DNA from: Actinomadura luzonensis
GTDB taxonomy: Bacteria > Actinomycetota > Actinomycetes > Streptosporangiales > Streptosporangiaceae
Assembly: GCF_022664455.2 (NCBI RefSeq)
Contig: NZ_JAKRKC020000001.1
Coordinates: forward strand, 2,361,001-2,425,000
DNA length: 64,000 nucleotides
Direction of reading: 5' to 3'
Both the position numbers and the translations under genes were made by a program. A model generated the notes under the pieces. That model searched no databases. It saw nothing but the letters and a program-made list of their open reading frames with translations, and was not told the origin of the DNA. Below are positions 1 through 9,064 of the stretch, in pieces (position 1 is the first letter of the stretch; every line of letters starts with the position of its first letter).

Positions 1-979
1 CGCCCTCGCCGTAGTCGTAGGGCGGGATGGCGCTGGTGCGCTGCGTGGCCGGGCCGGTGGCCGCGTGCGTGGCGGTCATCATGCGGGTGCCCTGGCCGTA
101 GCCGCCGGCGTTCATCGCCATCGTCTGGGCGTCGGTCGGCATGCCGGACATCGCCCGCTGGATGTCGGCCCGCATCTCGCCCGCGCTCTGGTAGCGCTGG
201 GCCGGGTCCTTGGCCATGGCCTTGAGCACGATGGCGTCGGCCCACGCCGGGATCTCGGGATCGATCTGCGACGGCGGGATCGGCTCCTCGCGCACGTGCT
301 GGTAGGCGATCGCGACCGGGGAGTCGCCGGTGAACGGCGGCTGGCCGGTCAGCAGCTCGTACAGCACGCAGCCGGTGGAGTAGATGTCGCTGCGCGCGTC
401 GACCCGCTCGCCCCGCGCCTGCTCCGGCGAGAGGTACTGGGCGGTGCCGATGACCTGCGCGGTCTGCGTCATCGTGGCGGCGGAGTCGGCCATCGCGCGG
501 GCGATGCCGAAGTCCATCACCTTGACGTCGCCGGCCCGCGTGATCATCACGTTGGCCGGCTTGATGTCGCGGTGCACGATGCCGCCGCGGTGGCTGTAGT
601 CGAGCGCCCGCAGAATGCCGTCGACCAGCTCGATCGCGCGCTCCGGCAGCAGCCGGCGGTCCTGGCGCAGCAGGTCGCGCAGCGTGCGGCCGTCGACGTA
701 CTCCATCACGATGTACGGCACGGGCGTGCCGTCGGTGACGTCTTCGCCGGTGTCGTAGACCGCGACGACGGCAGGATGGTTCAGGGAGGCCGCCGACTGC
801 GCCTCACGGCGGAAGCGGGCCTGGAAGGTGTGGTCTCGCGCCAGGTCGGACCGGAGGGTCTTGATCGCGACTATGCGGTCCAGCCGGATGTCTCGGGCGC
901 GATACACCTCGGCCATGCCGCCGCGCCCGACGACACCGTCGAGCTCGTAACGACCTCCGAGTAGCCGAGGCTGAGTCAT
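1..979 (-). CDS. pknB: Ser/Thr protein kinase PknB, kinase domain (3' part outside window)
   Basis: Transmembrane Ser/Thr kinase that senses peptidoglycan fragments and phosphorylates cell-wall and division proteins. About 326 N-terminal residues are visible. The glycine loop GRGGMAEVY leads to Lys40 (VAIK), HRD lies at 136-138 and DFG at 156-158. The activation loop reads TMTQTAQ with Thr171 and Thr173, the numbering of the mycobacterial PknB autophosphorylation sites. The start of the juxtamembrane segment is present; the TM helix and extracellular PASTA repeats expected of the family lie beyond position 1. The ATG at 979 is the only sensible start because the upstream ATG runs straight into a stop. 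It is the last gene of the cluster, 83 bp after pknA. The identification is very secure; PASTA repeats are inferred from the family. Confidence 0.96.
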   Translation of the reverse strand, partial: MTQPRLLGGRYELDGVVGRGGMAEVYRARDIRLDRIVAIKTLRSDLARDHTFQARFRREAQSAASLNHPAVVAVYDTGEDVTDGTPVPYIVMEYVDGRTLRDLLRQDRRLLPERAIELVDGILRALDYSHRGGIVHRDIKPANVMITRAGDVKVMDFGIARAMADSAATMTQTAQVIGTAQYLSPEQARGERVDARSDIYSTGCVLYELLTGQPPFTGDSPVAIAYQHVREEPIPPSQIDPEIPAWADAIVLKAMAKDPAQRYQSAGEMRADIQRAMSGMPTDAQTMAMNAGGYGQGTRMMTATHAATGPATQRTSAIPPYDYGEG

Positions 980-1062
980 TTCCTGCACTGTCCCTTACCG
1001 TTCATCTTGGGTACCGGCCTGCTCGGGGGGCCGCCGGTGTCCATCATCGACCCCCTGGCGCG

Positions 1063-2463
1063 TCACGTCTCCTCCTTGGTCGGGTTTGTAACACCCGGGT
1101 CCGGCGAAGCGGTCGGTGTCGGAGTTGTCGGAGTGGTGCTGGGCTTCGGGGTGGTGGGCGTGGGCGTCGGGGTCCGCGTCGTCGGGGTCGGTCTCGGTGT
1201 CGGCTTCTTGGTTGGAGTAGCCGACTTGATTACCGTAGCCGACCGCGAGGGTATCGGCCGCGACGACCTGACCGGAACCACGGGCGGCCGGTGCGTGCGC
1301 GTCTTGGTCTTGCCCGGCCGCGGCTGCGGGGAGGCCGGCGTCGGCGGGAGCGGCGGCTCCGACGTGCCGGGCGTCGCCGACTGCAGCGGCTGGCGGGCGG
1401 CCAGCGTCATGGCGCTGAGCCCCACGGCGGCCACGCAGCCGGCCGTGGCGACCACGGCGAACGTGCGCGCCCCGCGCCGCCGGCGGGCCGGCTGCCCACC
1501 CGGTGGCCGGCCCGGCTGCTCGGGGGCGGTGGCCGGGGCGAGGTCGTCGGTCGCGCGCTCGTCCTCGGGCGACGGCTCACGCACCCGGAAGCCCCCGGGG
1601 TCGGTGAGCATGCTCAGGTCGGAGCCGTGCTCGGCGCCGGCCAGCGACTCGCGCAGCACGTACGCCCGGTCGGCCACCGTCAGCGCGGTGCGCGGCCGCT
1701 GCGCGGGGTCCTTGGCCAGCAGCCTCGCGACCAGGTCGCGCACCGGCGCGGGCACGTCGACGCCGAGCGGCGGCGGCGTCTCGTTGAGGTGCTGCAGCGC
1801 GATCGCCACATGGTTGTCACCCCGGAACGGGGTGCGCCCGGCCAGGCACTCGTAGGCGACCACGCCGAGCGAGTAGAGGTCGGTCGCCGGCGTGAGCGGG
1901 AAGCCCTGCGCCTGCTCGGGGCTGACGTACTGGGCGGTGCCGAGCACCGTGCCGGTCTGCGTGACCGGCGCGGCCTCCAGCGCCCGCGCGATGCCGAAGT
2001 CGGTGACCTTGATCACGCCCTCGGGCGTGACGAGCAGGTTGCCCGGCTTGACGTCGCGGTGGATGACGCCCGCCGCGTGGGCCACGTGCAGCGCCCTGGC
2101 GGTCTGGTGCACCACGTCGAGGGTCACCTCGGCCCCGATGGCGCCGTTGCGGGCCAGGATGGCCGACAGCGGCTCCCCGTGGACCAGCTCCATCACGAGG
2201 TAGGCCAGGTCGCTCTGTTCGCCGTAGTCGAAGACCTGGGCGATCCCGGGGTCGGCGAGCGAGGCGGTGATCCTGGCCTCGTTGCGGAAGCGTTCGCGGA
2301 AGGTGGGATCGACGTGGATGTGACTACGGAGGATCTTGACGGCCACCTCGCGGCCCAGGAGCTCGTCCCGGGCACGCCACACCTCTCCCATACCGCCCGT
2401 GGCGATGCGGGAGACCAGGAGGTAGCGGTTACGGAGCCGCATGATCCAGCAGGTTACCGTCAC
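1063..2463 (-). CDS. pknA: Ser/Thr protein kinase PknA
   Basis: Second kinase of the actinobacterial growth and division cluster. The kinase domain has glycine loop ATGGMGEVW, catalytic Lys in VAVK, HRDVKPGN, DFG and the activation segment TQTGTVLGTAQYVSPEQ. It is followed by a basic stretch (about residues 325-335), one TM helix (AVVATAGCVAAVGLSAMTLA) and a Thr/Pro/Ser-rich extracellular tail of about 110 residues. PASTA domains are absent, as usual for PknA. The longest form begins with GTG one base after the pbpA stop; an internal ATG at 2442 (protein starting MRLRNRY) matches family starts better, and neither has a strong Shine-Dalgarno. Co-transcribed with pbpA and pknB. Confidence 0.95.
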   Translation of the reverse strand: MTVTCWIMRLRNRYLLVSRIATGGMGEVWRARDELLGREVAVKILRSHIHVDPTFRERFRNEARITASLADPGIAQVFDYGEQSDLAYLVMELVHGEPLSAILARNGAIGAEVTLDVVHQTARALHVAHAAGVIHRDVKPGNLLVTPEGVIKVTDFGIARALEAAPVTQTGTVLGTAQYVSPEQAQGFPLTPATDLYSLGVVAYECLAGRTPFRGDNHVAIALQHLNETPPPLGVDVPAPVRDLVARLLAKDPAQRPRTALTVADRAYVLRESLAGAEHGSDLSMLTDPGGFRVREPSPEDERATDDLAPATAPEQPGRPPGGQPARRRRGARTFAVVATAGCVAAVGLSAMTLAARQPLQSATPGTSEPPLPPTPASPQPRPGKTKTRTHRPPVVPVRSSRPIPSRSATVIKSATPTKKPTPRPTPTTRTPTPTPTTPKPSTTPTTPTPTASPDPGVTNPTKEET

Positions 2464-3924
2464 TCACTTGTTCAGCACCGCCTCCAGCACGGCCTTCGCG
2501 ATCGGGGCGGCCGTGTGGCCGCCGGTCGCCTCCGCGCCGACGTTGGCCGCTCCGGACTCGACGATGACCGCGAGCGCGATCTTCGGGTCGTTCGCGGGCG
2601 CGAAGGAGATGAACCAGGCGTGCGGCGGCTGCCCGTCGGCGGTCTCCGCGGTGCCCGTCTTTCCCGCTACTTGGACGCCTGGAACCTGCGCGAGGTTGGC
2701 GGTGCCGTTCTGGACGACGCTGACCATCATCGTGCGCAGCTTGTCGGCGGTCTCGGAGCTGATCGCCTCCGACAGCTCCTCGGGGTCGGCCTCGTCGATC
2801 GCGTCGCCCTTGGCATCAGTGATCTTGCTCACCAGGTACGGCTTCATCACCGACCCGCCGTTGGCGATGCCGGACGCGATCATGGCCATCTGCAGCGGCG
2901 TCATCCGGTTGCTGCGCTGCCCGATGGAGGCCATGGCGAGCGCCGCCTTGTCCTCCTCCTTGCCGAAGTCGCTGCCCGCCACCGACATCGGCACGCCGAG
3001 CTGGGTGCCCATGCCGAACTTCTCGGTCTGCTCCTTCATCTTGTCGTAGCCCAGCTCCATGCCGATCTTGCCGAACGGCGTGTTGCAGGACTTCTCCAGG
3101 GCGTACTGGAGCGTGACCTGGCCGGAGCCGCAGGCCGCGCCGCCGTAGTTGGGCAGGCTGATGTTCGTGTTGGGCAGCGGCAGGTTCTGCGGCGCGTCCA
3201 CCTGCGTGTCGGGGCCGCGCGAGGAGTCGTCCTCCAGGTACGCCGCCGCCGTCACGACCTTGAACGTCGAGCCCGGCGGGTAGGTCTGCGCGATCGTGCG
3301 GTTGAGCAGCGGCTGGCTCTTGTCCTTGGCCAGCTCCTCGTAGCGGGTGAACACCTTGCTCTTGTCGGTGCCCGACAGCTCCGTCGGGTCGTACGTCGGC
3401 AGCGACACCATGGCGAGGATCGCCCCGGTCTTGGGCTCCAGCGCGACCACCGCGCCCCGCTTGCCGCTCGCGCGCAGCGCGTCGTAGGCGGCCTTCTGCG
3501 CCTTGGGGTTGATCGTGACCTCGACGTTGGCGCCCTTGGTGGGCTCGCCGGTGAACAGGTCGATGCTGCGGCGCAGCAGCAGGTCGGCGCTGGAGCCGTC
3601 GAGCAGCTTGTTCTCGCTGGCCTCGACGGCGTCGGCGCTCTCCGGCGAGAAGAAGCCGGTGACGTGCGCGTACAGCTTGGCGTCGGGGTACTGCCTGATG
3701 AACCTGAACCGCTTGCTGTCGGTCTCGACGGACTGCGCGATCACCTTGCCGCCGGCCGTGATGCGGCCGCGCTCGATGGCGTAGCGCTCGTAGAAGTTGC
3801 GGGTGTTGCGCGCGTCGGAGCGGAGGTTCTCGGCGCGCACCGCCTGCAGCCAGTTCACGTTGAGCATCAGCAGCGCGATCATGGCCAGGCAGGCCACGGC
3901 CACGCGCTTCAGTGTGCCGTTCAT
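2464..3924 (-). CDS. pbpA: Class B penicillin-binding protein PbpA (transpeptidase)
   Basis: Membrane-anchored D,D-transpeptidase that cross-links peptidoglycan together with the neighbouring SEDS glycosyltransferase. A TM anchor lies at residues 8-25, followed by a PBP dimerisation region and the transpeptidase domain. The three active-site motifs are visible: STFK (in PPGSTFKVV, about residue 220), SCN (EKSCNTPFG) and KTG (AGKTGTAE). The length of 486 aa is typical. Its ATG overlaps the rodA/ftsW stop by 4 bp (ATGA), which indicates translational coupling. In mycobacteria PbpA is a PknB substrate; here the phosphosite was not looked for. Confidence 0.96.
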   Translation of the reverse strand: MNGTLKRVAVACLAMIALLMLNVNWLQAVRAENLRSDARNTRNFYERYAIERGRITAGGKVIAQSVETDSKRFRFIRQYPDAKLYAHVTGFFSPESADAVEASENKLLDGSSADLLLRRSIDLFTGEPTKGANVEVTINPKAQKAAYDALRASGKRGAVVALEPKTGAILAMVSLPTYDPTELSGTDKSKVFTRYEELAKDKSQPLLNRTIAQTYPPGSTFKVVTAAAYLEDDSSRGPDTQVDAPQNLPLPNTNISLPNYGGAACGSGQVTLQYALEKSCNTPFGKIGMELGYDKMKEQTEKFGMGTQLGVPMSVAGSDFGKEEDKAALAMASIGQRSNRMTPLQMAMIASGIANGGSVMKPYLVSKITDAKGDAIDEADPEELSEAISSETADKLRTMMVSVVQNGTANLAQVPGVQVAGKTGTAETADGQPPHAWFISFAPANDPKIALAVIVESGAANVGAEATGGHTAAPIAKAVLEAVLNK

Positions 3925-5339
3925 CGCTGGAACACCTGCGTCAATCCTTCGTTCTGGATCGCCTGGGGTGGGGGGCGTCTCGCGGCGTCTGACGTTCTTA
4001 CCAGGAGCGCGATAAGGATCCAGTTAGCGAGCAGGGCGGAGCCGCCCTGGGACATGAACGGGGTGACCAGACCGGTCAGCGGGATGAGGTTGGTCACGCC
4101 GCCGACGATGATGAAGACCTGCCACGCCAGCAGGAACGCCAGGCCGCCGCTGAGCAGCTTGCTGAAGGGGTCGCGGGCCGCCAGCGAGGAGCGCAGGCCG
4201 CGCTCCACCAGCAGCGCGTAGAGCATGAGCAGCGCCATCAGCCCGGTCAGGCCCAGCTCCTCGCCCGTGGCGGCGAAGATGAAGTCGGAGAACGACAGCG
4301 GGATCAGCTCGGGGTGCCCCTGGCCGAGCCCGGTGCCGAGGATGCCGCCCGCGCCGAAGCCGAACAGCCCCTGCATGATCTGGTAGCTCTTGCCGCACAT
4401 CGCGTCGCCTGGCGGGTCTTCGAGGCAGACGTCGGCGTTGCCGTAGTAGACGTCGTTGCTGGGGTCGAGCCAGGCGTCGAACCGGGCCCCGACGTGGTCG
4501 AAGGCCAGCCCCGCCAGGTACGCGCCGCCGACGAAGAGCAGGATGCCGATCAGCACCCACGAGGTGCGCTGGGTGGCGATGTAGAGCATCGCGATGAACG
4601 TGCCGAACAGCAGCAGCGAGGTGCCGAGGTCCTTCTCGAAGACCAGCACGAGCAGGCTGAGCCCCCACGTCACGAGGACGGGGCCGAGGTCGCGGGCCCG
4701 GGGCAGGTCGATGAACAGCAGCCGGCGGCCCGCCAGCGCCAGCACGTCGCGCTTGGCCACCAGGTAGCCGGCGAAGAAGACCACCAGCGCCAGCTTGGCG
4801 AACTCGCCCGGCTGGATGGAGAAGCCGCCGATGCGGATCCAGATCTTGGCGCCCTGCACCTCGCTCAGCGAGCCGGGCAGGAGCGCGGGGATGGCGAGCA
4901 GCACGAGGCCGACCGCGCCCGCGGTGTAGGTGAGCCGCTGCAGCATGCGATGGTCGCGCAGCACGACGAGCGTGGCGGTGAACATCAGGACGCCGATGCC
5001 GGTCCACATGATCTGGTTGGCGGCGGACGCGCCGGCCATCTTGGCCGACTCGAGCCGGTAGATCATCACCAGCCCGAGGCCGTTGATCAGCGTCACCAGC
5101 GGCAGGATCAGGGGGTCGGCCCAGGGCGCGAACTTGGCCAGCACGAGGTAGGCGACCAGCATGATGCCGCCCAGGCCGAGGCCGTAGGCCAGCATGCCCG
5201 CGGGCACCCGGCCGTCGACGGCGAGGCCCACGTTGGCGTAGGCGCCCATGACGATCAGCACCGCGAGCGCCAGCATCACGAGCTGGGCCACCCGGCGCTT
5301 GGCCGGCATCGGTACGGGGGAAGCTGCGACTTCGCTCAT
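3921..5339 (-). CDS. rodA: SEDS-family peptidoglycan glycosyltransferase (RodA/FtsW)
   Basis: Polytopic inner-membrane peptidoglycan polymerase of the SEDS family that uses lipid II and pairs with the class B PBP encoded next. The sequence has about 12 hydrophobic segments and the conserved stretches GGFSIQPGEFAKL, FEKDLGTSLLLFG and TGEELGLTG. The C-terminal signature is GLVTPFMSQGGSALLANW. Length (472 aa) is normal. It lies between pstP and pbpA; the pstP stop at 5340 directly precedes the start. In this cluster the gene is usually called rodA in mycobacteria and ftsW in streptomycetes, so the symbol is less certain than the family. Confidence 0.95.
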   Translation of the reverse strand: MSEVAASPVPMPAKRRVAQLVMLALAVLIVMGAYANVGLAVDGRVPAGMLAYGLGLGGIMLVAYLVLAKFAPWADPLILPLVTLINGLGLVMIYRLESAKMAGASAANQIMWTGIGVLMFTATLVVLRDHRMLQRLTYTAGAVGLVLLAIPALLPGSLSEVQGAKIWIRIGGFSIQPGEFAKLALVVFFAGYLVAKRDVLALAGRRLLFIDLPRARDLGPVLVTWGLSLLVLVFEKDLGTSLLLFGTFIAMLYIATQRTSWVLIGILLFVGGAYLAGLAFDHVGARFDAWLDPSNDVYYGNADVCLEDPPGDAMCGKSYQIMQGLFGFGAGGILGTGLGQGHPELIPLSFSDFIFAATGEELGLTGLMALLMLYALLVERGLRSSLAARDPFSKLLSGGLAFLLAWQVFIIVGGVTNLIPLTGLVTPFMSQGGSALLANWILIALLVRTSDAARRPPPQAIQNEGLTQVFQR

Positions 5340-6632
5340 CTATTGCTGTTTCGTCTTGGTCTTGGTCGCGGACGCCGAAGGCGTGGGGGACGCGGACGCC
5401 TCGGGGGTGGTGTCGTCGGTCTTGCCCGCGGGGGCCTTCAAGCTGTTGATCTTCGCCACGCCCGCGTCGGCGTTGGTCACCGGTATGCCGCTCCTGACCA
5501 GCGCCTGGTTCTCCTCCGACAGCTGCGAGAGCTGCAACCCGGTCGCCTTCGAGACTTCGAAGAGCTGGAAGGGGCCCACCTCCTTCTGGACGCCTTGGTA
5601 CACGACCACTTCGTCGCCCCTAGCACCGACGAAGAACTGGTCCTGGGTCCACTGGTACCCGAAGTAGCCGCCGACGCCGACGGCCACGATGCCTATGCCG
5701 AGCACGGTGACCAGCACGGGCCACAGGCGGCGACGCCGGCGGCCGGTCGCCTGCGCGACCGGCTCGTCGAAGTCGTCGTCACTGAGGACCGGCTGGGGCG
5801 CGGTCACCGCCTCGGCTCGCCCCGGCTGGGTGTCCTGGGGGGCGCCCCGCAGCCGGGTCATGCCCGCGGCGCCGACCACGGCGGCCTCGGCGGGCACCGG
5901 CTGCCCATCGGTGATCTCCAGGACGTCGGCCAGCACGCAGGTGATGTTGTCCGGCCCGCCGCCGCGGTTCGCCAGGTCGATGAGCTGGCGGACCACCTCT
6001 TCTGGGTCGTCGATGTTGGTGAGCGTGGCGTGCAGTGTCTCCGCGCTCACCACCCCGGACAACCCGTCGGAGCACAGCAGGTAGCGGTCGCCCACCTGGG
6101 CCTCGCGCAGCGTGAGGTCGGGGTCGACCTCGCCGCTGCCGTCGAGCGCGCGCAGCAGGATCGAGCGCTGCGGGTGGGTGGCCGCCTCTTCCGGCGTGAT
6201 GCGCCCGTCGTCGACGAGCTGCTGGACGAGGGTGTGGTCATGGGTGATCTGGTACAGCTCCCCGCGTCTCAGGAGATACGCGCGCGAGTCGCCCACGTGT
6301 ACGAGGGCGACCTGGGTGCCGTTCCACAGCATGGCCGTGAGTGTCGTGCCCATGCCCTTGAGGCTGGGATCCCGCCCCACCATCTCGTGCAGCTTGCGGT
6401 TGGCATCGCGTACCGCTGCCTCAATGGCGTTGAGCAGGTCACCCCCCTTGGGGACCTCTTCGAGAGAGGCCATGGCGGCGATGGCGACTGAGCTCGCCAC
6501 CTCGCCGTGTGCGTGCCCGCCCATGCCGTCGGCGACGGCGAGCAGGCGGCCGCTAGCGTACGCCGAGTCCTCGTTCCCTTCGCGGAGGAGGCCGACGTCC
6601 GAGCGGGCGGCGTAGCGGAGTGCGATGGTCAT
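5340..6632 (-). CDS. pstP: PP2C-type Ser/Thr phosphatase PstP
   Basis: Mn-dependent PPM/PP2C phosphatase that reverses PknA and PknB phosphorylation. The catalytic domain (about 1-240) shows the metal-binding motifs REGNEDS near the N-terminus, VADGMGGHAHGE, and the late GGPDNITCVL. A membrane-spanning segment near residue 300 (WPVLVTVLGIGIVAVGVGGY, preceded by RRRR) leads to an extracellular domain and a Ser/Thr/Lys-rich end. The short N-terminal topology places the phosphatase in the cytosol. Length (430 aa) is slightly below the mycobacterial homologue. Four-base overlap with fhaB (ATGA at 6629-6632) indicates coupling. Confidence 0.96.
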   Translation of the reverse strand: MTIALRYAARSDVGLLREGNEDSAYASGRLLAVADGMGGHAHGEVASSVAIAAMASLEEVPKGGDLLNAIEAAVRDANRKLHEMVGRDPSLKGMGTTLTAMLWNGTQVALVHVGDSRAYLLRRGELYQITHDHTLVQQLVDDGRITPEEAATHPQRSILLRALDGSGEVDPDLTLREAQVGDRYLLCSDGLSGVVSAETLHATLTNIDDPEEVVRQLIDLANRGGGPDNITCVLADVLEITDGQPVPAEAAVVGAAGMTRLRGAPQDTQPGRAEAVTAPQPVLSDDDFDEPVAQATGRRRRRLWPVLVTVLGIGIVAVGVGGYFGYQWTQDQFFVGARGDEVVVYQGVQKEVGPFQLFEVSKATGLQLSQLSEENQALVRSGIPVTNADAGVAKINSLKAPAGKTDDTTPEASASPTPSASATKTKTKQQ

Positions 6633-7099
6633 TTGCGCAATTCAATGACTGTTTTGCCGACGCGGATCGGAACACCGAGCGGCACCGGGGTCGGGCGGGT
6701 GACTTTCGAGCGGTCGAGGTACGTGCCGTTGGTGGACCCGAGATCCTCCACGATCCACTGGCCGTCCTGGGGGAAGAGCCGGGCGTGCCGGCTGGATGCG
6801 TAATCGTCGCTGACTACCAGCGTGGCGTCGTTCGCCCGGCCAATGGTGATGGGCGTCTCCGTGAGGTCGATGGTGGTGCCTTGCAGCGGGCCACCGGTGA
6901 CGATGAGCTGGCGTGGCTCGCCCTTCTTGCTCTTGGGCTTCGCCGGGGCCTTGACGGGCCGTGCGGTCTTGCGCGGGCCCGCCGGAGCCGTGCGTGAACC
7001 GAACAAGTCAGTCCGGATCACGCCGACTGCGGCAATGACGAAGAACCACAGCACCGCCAGGAAGGCTAGCCGGATCAGCAGCAGCGTGAGCTCGGACAT
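6629..7099 (-). CDS. fhaB: FHA-domain protein FhaB (FipA)
   Basis: Small membrane-associated phosphothreonine-binding adaptor, in mycobacteria linked to divisome recruitment. It has an N-terminal TM helix (LLLIRLAFLAVLWFFVIAAV), a basic linker rich in Lys and Pro (about 40-65) and a C-terminal FHA domain with the hallmarks ITIGRANDATLVVSDDYASSRHARL and LGSTNGTYLD. Total 156 aa, as expected. It lies 17 bp downstream of fhaA and overlaps pstP, so the three are very probably one transcript. Confidence 0.95.
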   Translation of the reverse strand: MSELTLLLIRLAFLAVLWFFVIAAVGVIRTDLFGSRTAPAGPRKTARPVKAPAKPKSKKGEPRQLIVTGGPLQGTTIDLTETPITIGRANDATLVVSDDYASSRHARLFPQDGQWIVEDLGSTNGTYLDRSKVTRPTPVPLGVPIRVGKTVIELRK

Positions 7100-7116
7100 G
7101 GACCGTCTGTTTACCT

Positions 7117-7857
7117 CTAATCGCGCCGGAAAACCAGAGTCGTGCGTCCGAGCGTCACTCGCGTGCCGTTCTGGAGCTCGATCCTGCGTACCGGCTGGCC
7201 GTTGACGAAGGTGCCGTTCGTCGATCCGAGATCCACGAGGACCACGAGCTGGCCCTCGACGCGCAGCTCCGCGTGGTGCCGCGAGACGCCCGGATCGACG
7301 AGACGAAGATCGCAGTCGGTGCCCCTGCCGAGCAAGGTCACCGGGGTGGTGAGCTCGTAGGAGCGGTCGCCCTGCGGGTCGTCCTGGGTGGACACGAGCA
7401 GCCTGGGCCGCCCGTTGAACGCGTGGGGCCTGGACGGTGGCAGGTCGCTCGCCGGCTGGCGGATCTCGTCCTGCTCGACCGTCGCGCCGCGGATGACACC
7501 CGACCTGATGCGGAAAAGCCCCACGGCCAGGTCGCCGGCGGTCTCGAAACGCACCCGGACCGGTCCCACGAAGGAGTAGCCCTGTTCCTTGGCGTACTCC
7601 CTGGCGAGGTTCGCCAGCTCGTGGCTGATGCTGTCGGCGTAGACCTCAAGCCGTTCGCTGTCGGTCGTGGACAGCTCCACCACGAAGTCGTTGGGCACGA
7701 GCGTCCGACCCTGGGCCACGATCGCCGCGCGCTCGTCCATCTCCCGCTGGACCGCGCTCGCGACCTCGACCGGCTGGAGATCGGATTTGAACGCCCGTGC
7801 AAAGGCTCCCTCAACCAAGCCTTCGAGCCTTCGCTCGAAGCGCTGAAGGACTCCCAC
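7117..7857 (-). CDS. fhaA: FhaA, DUF3662 plus FHA domain protein
   Basis: First gene of the cluster. The N-terminal domain (about 1-120, starting GVLQRFERRLEGLVEGAFAR) is the DUF3662/FhaA N-terminal fold; the C-terminal FHA domain (about 165-246) shows LGRGTDCDLRLVDPGVSRHHAEL and LGSTNGTFVNG. The FHA module binds phosphothreonine on partners such as MviN in mycobacteria. The linker is only about 40 residues, so at 246 aa the protein is far shorter than mycobacterial FhaA with its long disordered middle. GTG start preceded by AGGGAGG. The promoter of the cluster should lie in the 199 bp between this start and tRNA-Leu, but no hexamer pair stands out. Confidence 0.94.
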   Translation of the reverse strand: MGVLQRFERRLEGLVEGAFARAFKSDLQPVEVASAVQREMDERAAIVAQGRTLVPNDFVVELSTTDSERLEVYADSISHELANLAREYAKEQGYSFVGPVRVRFETAGDLAVGLFRIRSGVIRGATVEQDEIRQPASDLPPSRPHAFNGRPRLLVSTQDDPQGDRSYELTTPVTLLGRGTDCDLRLVDPGVSRHHAELRVEGQLVVLVDLGSTNGTFVNGQPVRRIELQNGTRVTLGRTTLVFRRD

Positions 7858-8056
7858 CGGGTACCTCCCTTCCTCCGTGCATATGATCGCGGCCCCCGGA
7901 CGCTTGGGCGCCCGGTTTCCGCTTGTTCCACGTGGCGGCGTTCCTCGGCGCCCGTCGGCCTCCGCGCCCAGCTCCTCCGCTCCCGTGTCTTATGCGATCG
8001 TATCCGGGTTCAGTACCAGTGGCTGTTCCGTGCTAGTGTTCTTTCCGCACCCACAA

Positions 8057-8139
8057 GGGCGGGTGGCGGAACGGCAGACGCGCACGGTTCAGGTCCGTGT
8101 GTCCGAAAGGACGTGAGGGTTCAAATCCCTCCTCGCCCA
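8057..8139 (+). tRNA. tRNA-Leu (anticodon CAG)
   Basis: Complete class II cloverleaf of 83 nt. The acceptor stem GGGCGGG pairs with CTCGCCC, discriminator A73. The anticodon stem CACGG/CCGTG closes loop TTCAGGT, so the anticodon is CAG and reads CUG, the dominant Leu codon in this DNA. The T-arm is GAGGG-TTCAAAT-CCCTC and there is a long variable arm. CCA is not encoded. It stands alone between the divergent fhaA operon and a terminator. Confidence 0.97.
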
Positions 8140-8183
8140 CCTCGGGTCACCGATGAAAATCGGCAGACCCACAGTGACGAAAC

Positions 8184-8220
8184 AAGCCCCGGTTCGCAAG
8201 AGCCGGGGCTTTTTCTTTGT
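8184..8220 (+). terminator. Intrinsic terminator downstream of tRNA-Leu
   Basis: Perfect 9-bp stem AAGCCCCGG/CCGGGGCTT with a 10-nt loop, followed on the plus strand by TTTTCTTT. It sits 45 bp after tRNA-Leu. This is the clearest Rho-independent terminator in the window. Confidence 0.9.
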
Positions 8221-8332
8221 CCGGCCCTGGTGGTGCGCGGCTGTGCTCCGCAGGGAGGACGGTAGATGCCTCCGCTTGCAGATCGCTTTCGGGTGGCTTG
8301 CGTGATTTAGCTCACATTTGCCGGTGGTGCGG

Positions 8333-8977
8333 TCACGTCCCGAGGTAACGCAGCACCGCCAGCACCCGGCGGCTGTAACCGCTCGCGTGCGACAGCGCGA
8401 GCTTGTCGAACAACGCGTTGACGTGCTTCTCGACCGCGCTCTGCGACACGTGCAGGGCCTGCGCGATCGAGGCGTTGGTCAGGCCCTGGGCCATCAGCTC
8501 CAGGACCTGGCGCTCCCGGGCGGTCAGTTTGGCCAGCGGATCGGCGTGCGTGGTGCGGGCGAGAAGCTGGCGGACAACTTCCGGATCGAAGGCCGTGCCG
8601 CCCGCGCCGACCCGCTCCAGCGCGTCCAGGAAGTCGCCGACCTGGGCCACGCGGTCCTTCAGCAGGTAGCCGACGCCGTCGATGCTGCCGCTCATCAGCT
8701 CGGTCGCGTACTTCTTCTCGACGTACTGCGACAGCACCAGCACCTTGACCTCCGGCCAGCGCCGCCGGATCTCCAGCGCGGCCCGCAGGCCCTCGTCGGT
8801 GTGGGTGGGCGGCATGCGCACGTCCACCACCACCGCGTCCGGCCGCTCGCCGGCCACCGCCTCCAGCAGGGCGGCGGCGTCGCCGACGGCGGCCGTGACG
8901 TCGTGGCCCTCCTCCTTCAGCAGCCGCACCAGGCCCTCGCGCAGCAGCGCGGAGTCCTCGGCCAGCATCACCCGCAC
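8333..8977 (-). CDS. NarL/LuxR-family response regulator (orphan)
   Basis: DNA-binding response regulator of 214 aa. The receiver domain (1-120) has acidic residues AEDSALLREG, phospho-acceptor Asp in VVVDVRMPP and Lys in YLLKDRV. The C-terminal HTH reads LTARERQVLELMAQGLTNASIAQAL and continues into VSQSAVEKHVNALFDKL. GTG start. No histidine kinase lies beside it: upstream is an unrelated CNNM-type gene 87 bp away. A very short ORF of 18 codons (ATG about 9025) sits in that gap and overlaps the start region; no function can be assigned to it. The partner kinase must be encoded elsewhere or has been lost. Confidence 0.9.
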   Translation of the reverse strand: MRVMLAEDSALLREGLVRLLKEEGHDVTAAVGDAAALLEAVAGERPDAVVVDVRMPPTHTDEGLRAALEIRRRWPEVKVLVLSQYVEKKYATELMSGSIDGVGYLLKDRVAQVGDFLDALERVGAGGTAFDPEVVRQLLARTTHADPLAKLTARERQVLELMAQGLTNASIAQALHVSQSAVEKHVNALFDKLALSHASGYSRRVLAVLRYLGT

Positions 8978-9064
8978 GCCCGCACCTCCGCCGCCCCATC
9001 GTTCCCGACTCGCACGACGACCATGGTGCCCTCCCGCCGCGCCGGGCGCGCCGGGAGGGGGTCG

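Noticed and set aside
1291..4221. 976-codon plus-strand open frame across pknA and pbpA
   Set aside because: Antisense to two well-recognised genes; Arg/Gly/His-rich composition without domains is typical of GC-rich shadow frames.
4314..6491. 725-codon plus-strand open frame across rodA/ftsW and pstP
   Set aside because: Antisense shadow of conserved genes, biased composition, no recognisable motif.
8978..9064. 18-codon ORF as a remnant histidine kinase C-terminus
   Set aside because: The peptide shows no convincing ATPase motif; noted only as context for the orphan regulator.
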